Of a DNA stretch of 64,000 nucleotides, positions 62,711 through 64,000 are shown one piece after another. The stretch comes from Pseudodesulfovibrio profundus (GTDB lineage: Bacteria > Desulfobacterota > Desulfovibrionia > Desulfovibrionales > Desulfovibrionaceae), in the NCBI RefSeq assembly GCF_900217235.1, contig NZ_LT907975.1, positions 1,456,001-1,520,000 on the forward strand. Direction: 5' to 3'. Within the stretch, counting starts at the first letter, position 1. Each line of letters begins with the position of its first letter. The notes under the pieces were generated by a model that saw nothing but the letters and a program-made list of their open reading frames with translations, ran no database searches and was not told the DNA's origin. A program made the translations under genes and the position numbers.

Positions 62711-62779
62711 AAAATTTGGTGAACCGTAGGGTTCGAGATATATAGTCAATAGGGAGAAGAGAGAATTCCATAATTTGTA

Positions 62780-64000
<1,221 letters not shown>

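Overview
The window looks like a chromosomal segment of a sulfate-reducing bacterium of the Desulfovibrionaceae (Pseudodesulfovibrio/Desulfovibrio type). The evidence is a complete dissimilatory sulfite reductase locus (dsrA, dsrB, dsrD, then a CbiA-like amidase best read as dsrN), together with the neighbouring gene content and codon use. No plasmid or phage backbone is seen; the window ends inside a chromosomal rRNA operon.

Layout. 1-5.2 kb: the 5' end of a trehalose-phosphate synthase gene (minus strand), groES-groEL, a TPR protein, a secreted beta-helix protein, and a small DUF2325 gene behind a promoter with an abutting Fur-type palindrome. 5.2-8.1 kb (minus): CheV, then a two-gene unit of a winged-helix/Rossmann regulator and a NeuB-type synthase. 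8.6-16.1 kb (plus): acyl-CoA ligase overlapping APS kinase, then a full branched-chain amino-acid ABC transporter livKHMGF with a hairpin between livK and livH. 16.1-24.4 kb (minus): SelO, cyclophilin, a small membrane-anchored protein, a DegT aminotransferase, and dsrN, dsrD, dsrB, dsrA (dsrABD behind a recognisable promoter and closed by a strong terminator). 24.6-25.8 kb (plus): a cysteine-cluster protein, a small protein, and a possible structured RNA.

26.2-37.8 kb (minus) is a surface-polysaccharide locus. It has CDP-glucose activation (rfbF, rfbG), an RfbC-like epimerase, a C-methyltransferase, a DegT aminotransferase gene broken by two 1-nt deletions, two decaying gene remnants, two GT2 and two GT4 glycosyltransferases, and a GT9 heptosyltransferase. 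It ends at a tRNA-Leu(CAG). The 3' end and terminator of that tRNA recur imperfectly 1.06 kb away, flanking a lipoprotein gene. 39.5-43.1 kb (plus) carries an SxtJ / DUF5989 / O-carbamoyltransferase / SGNH hydrolase cassette like the sxtI-L tailoring genes of saxitoxin clusters, here probably decorating a glycan.

43.2-51.3 kb: a PEP-CTERM protein, a periplasmic binding protein, tRNA-Leu(CAA), DUF554, and an opposing set of transporters (AEC, CNT, MFS) with a metallo-beta-lactamase-fold hydrolase. 51.5-62 kb: a CheX phosphatase followed by a HEAT-repeat/receiver protein, a lipase-like hydrolase, a DUF1786 protein, DUF4197-AsmA, and a dimethylarginine-hydrolase-like enzyme. Two apparently identical 1315-bp IS3-family elements with 3-bp target duplications lie here, each inserted between a stop codon and that gene's terminator. 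One has replaced the stop codon of the HEAT-receiver gene, adding seven residues. 62.6-64 kb: 5S and the 3' part of 23S rRNA on the minus strand. The spacer beyond 5S contains a 30-nt near-copy of the 23S sarcin-ricin loop.

All functional calls come from reading motifs by eye; no database search was run.
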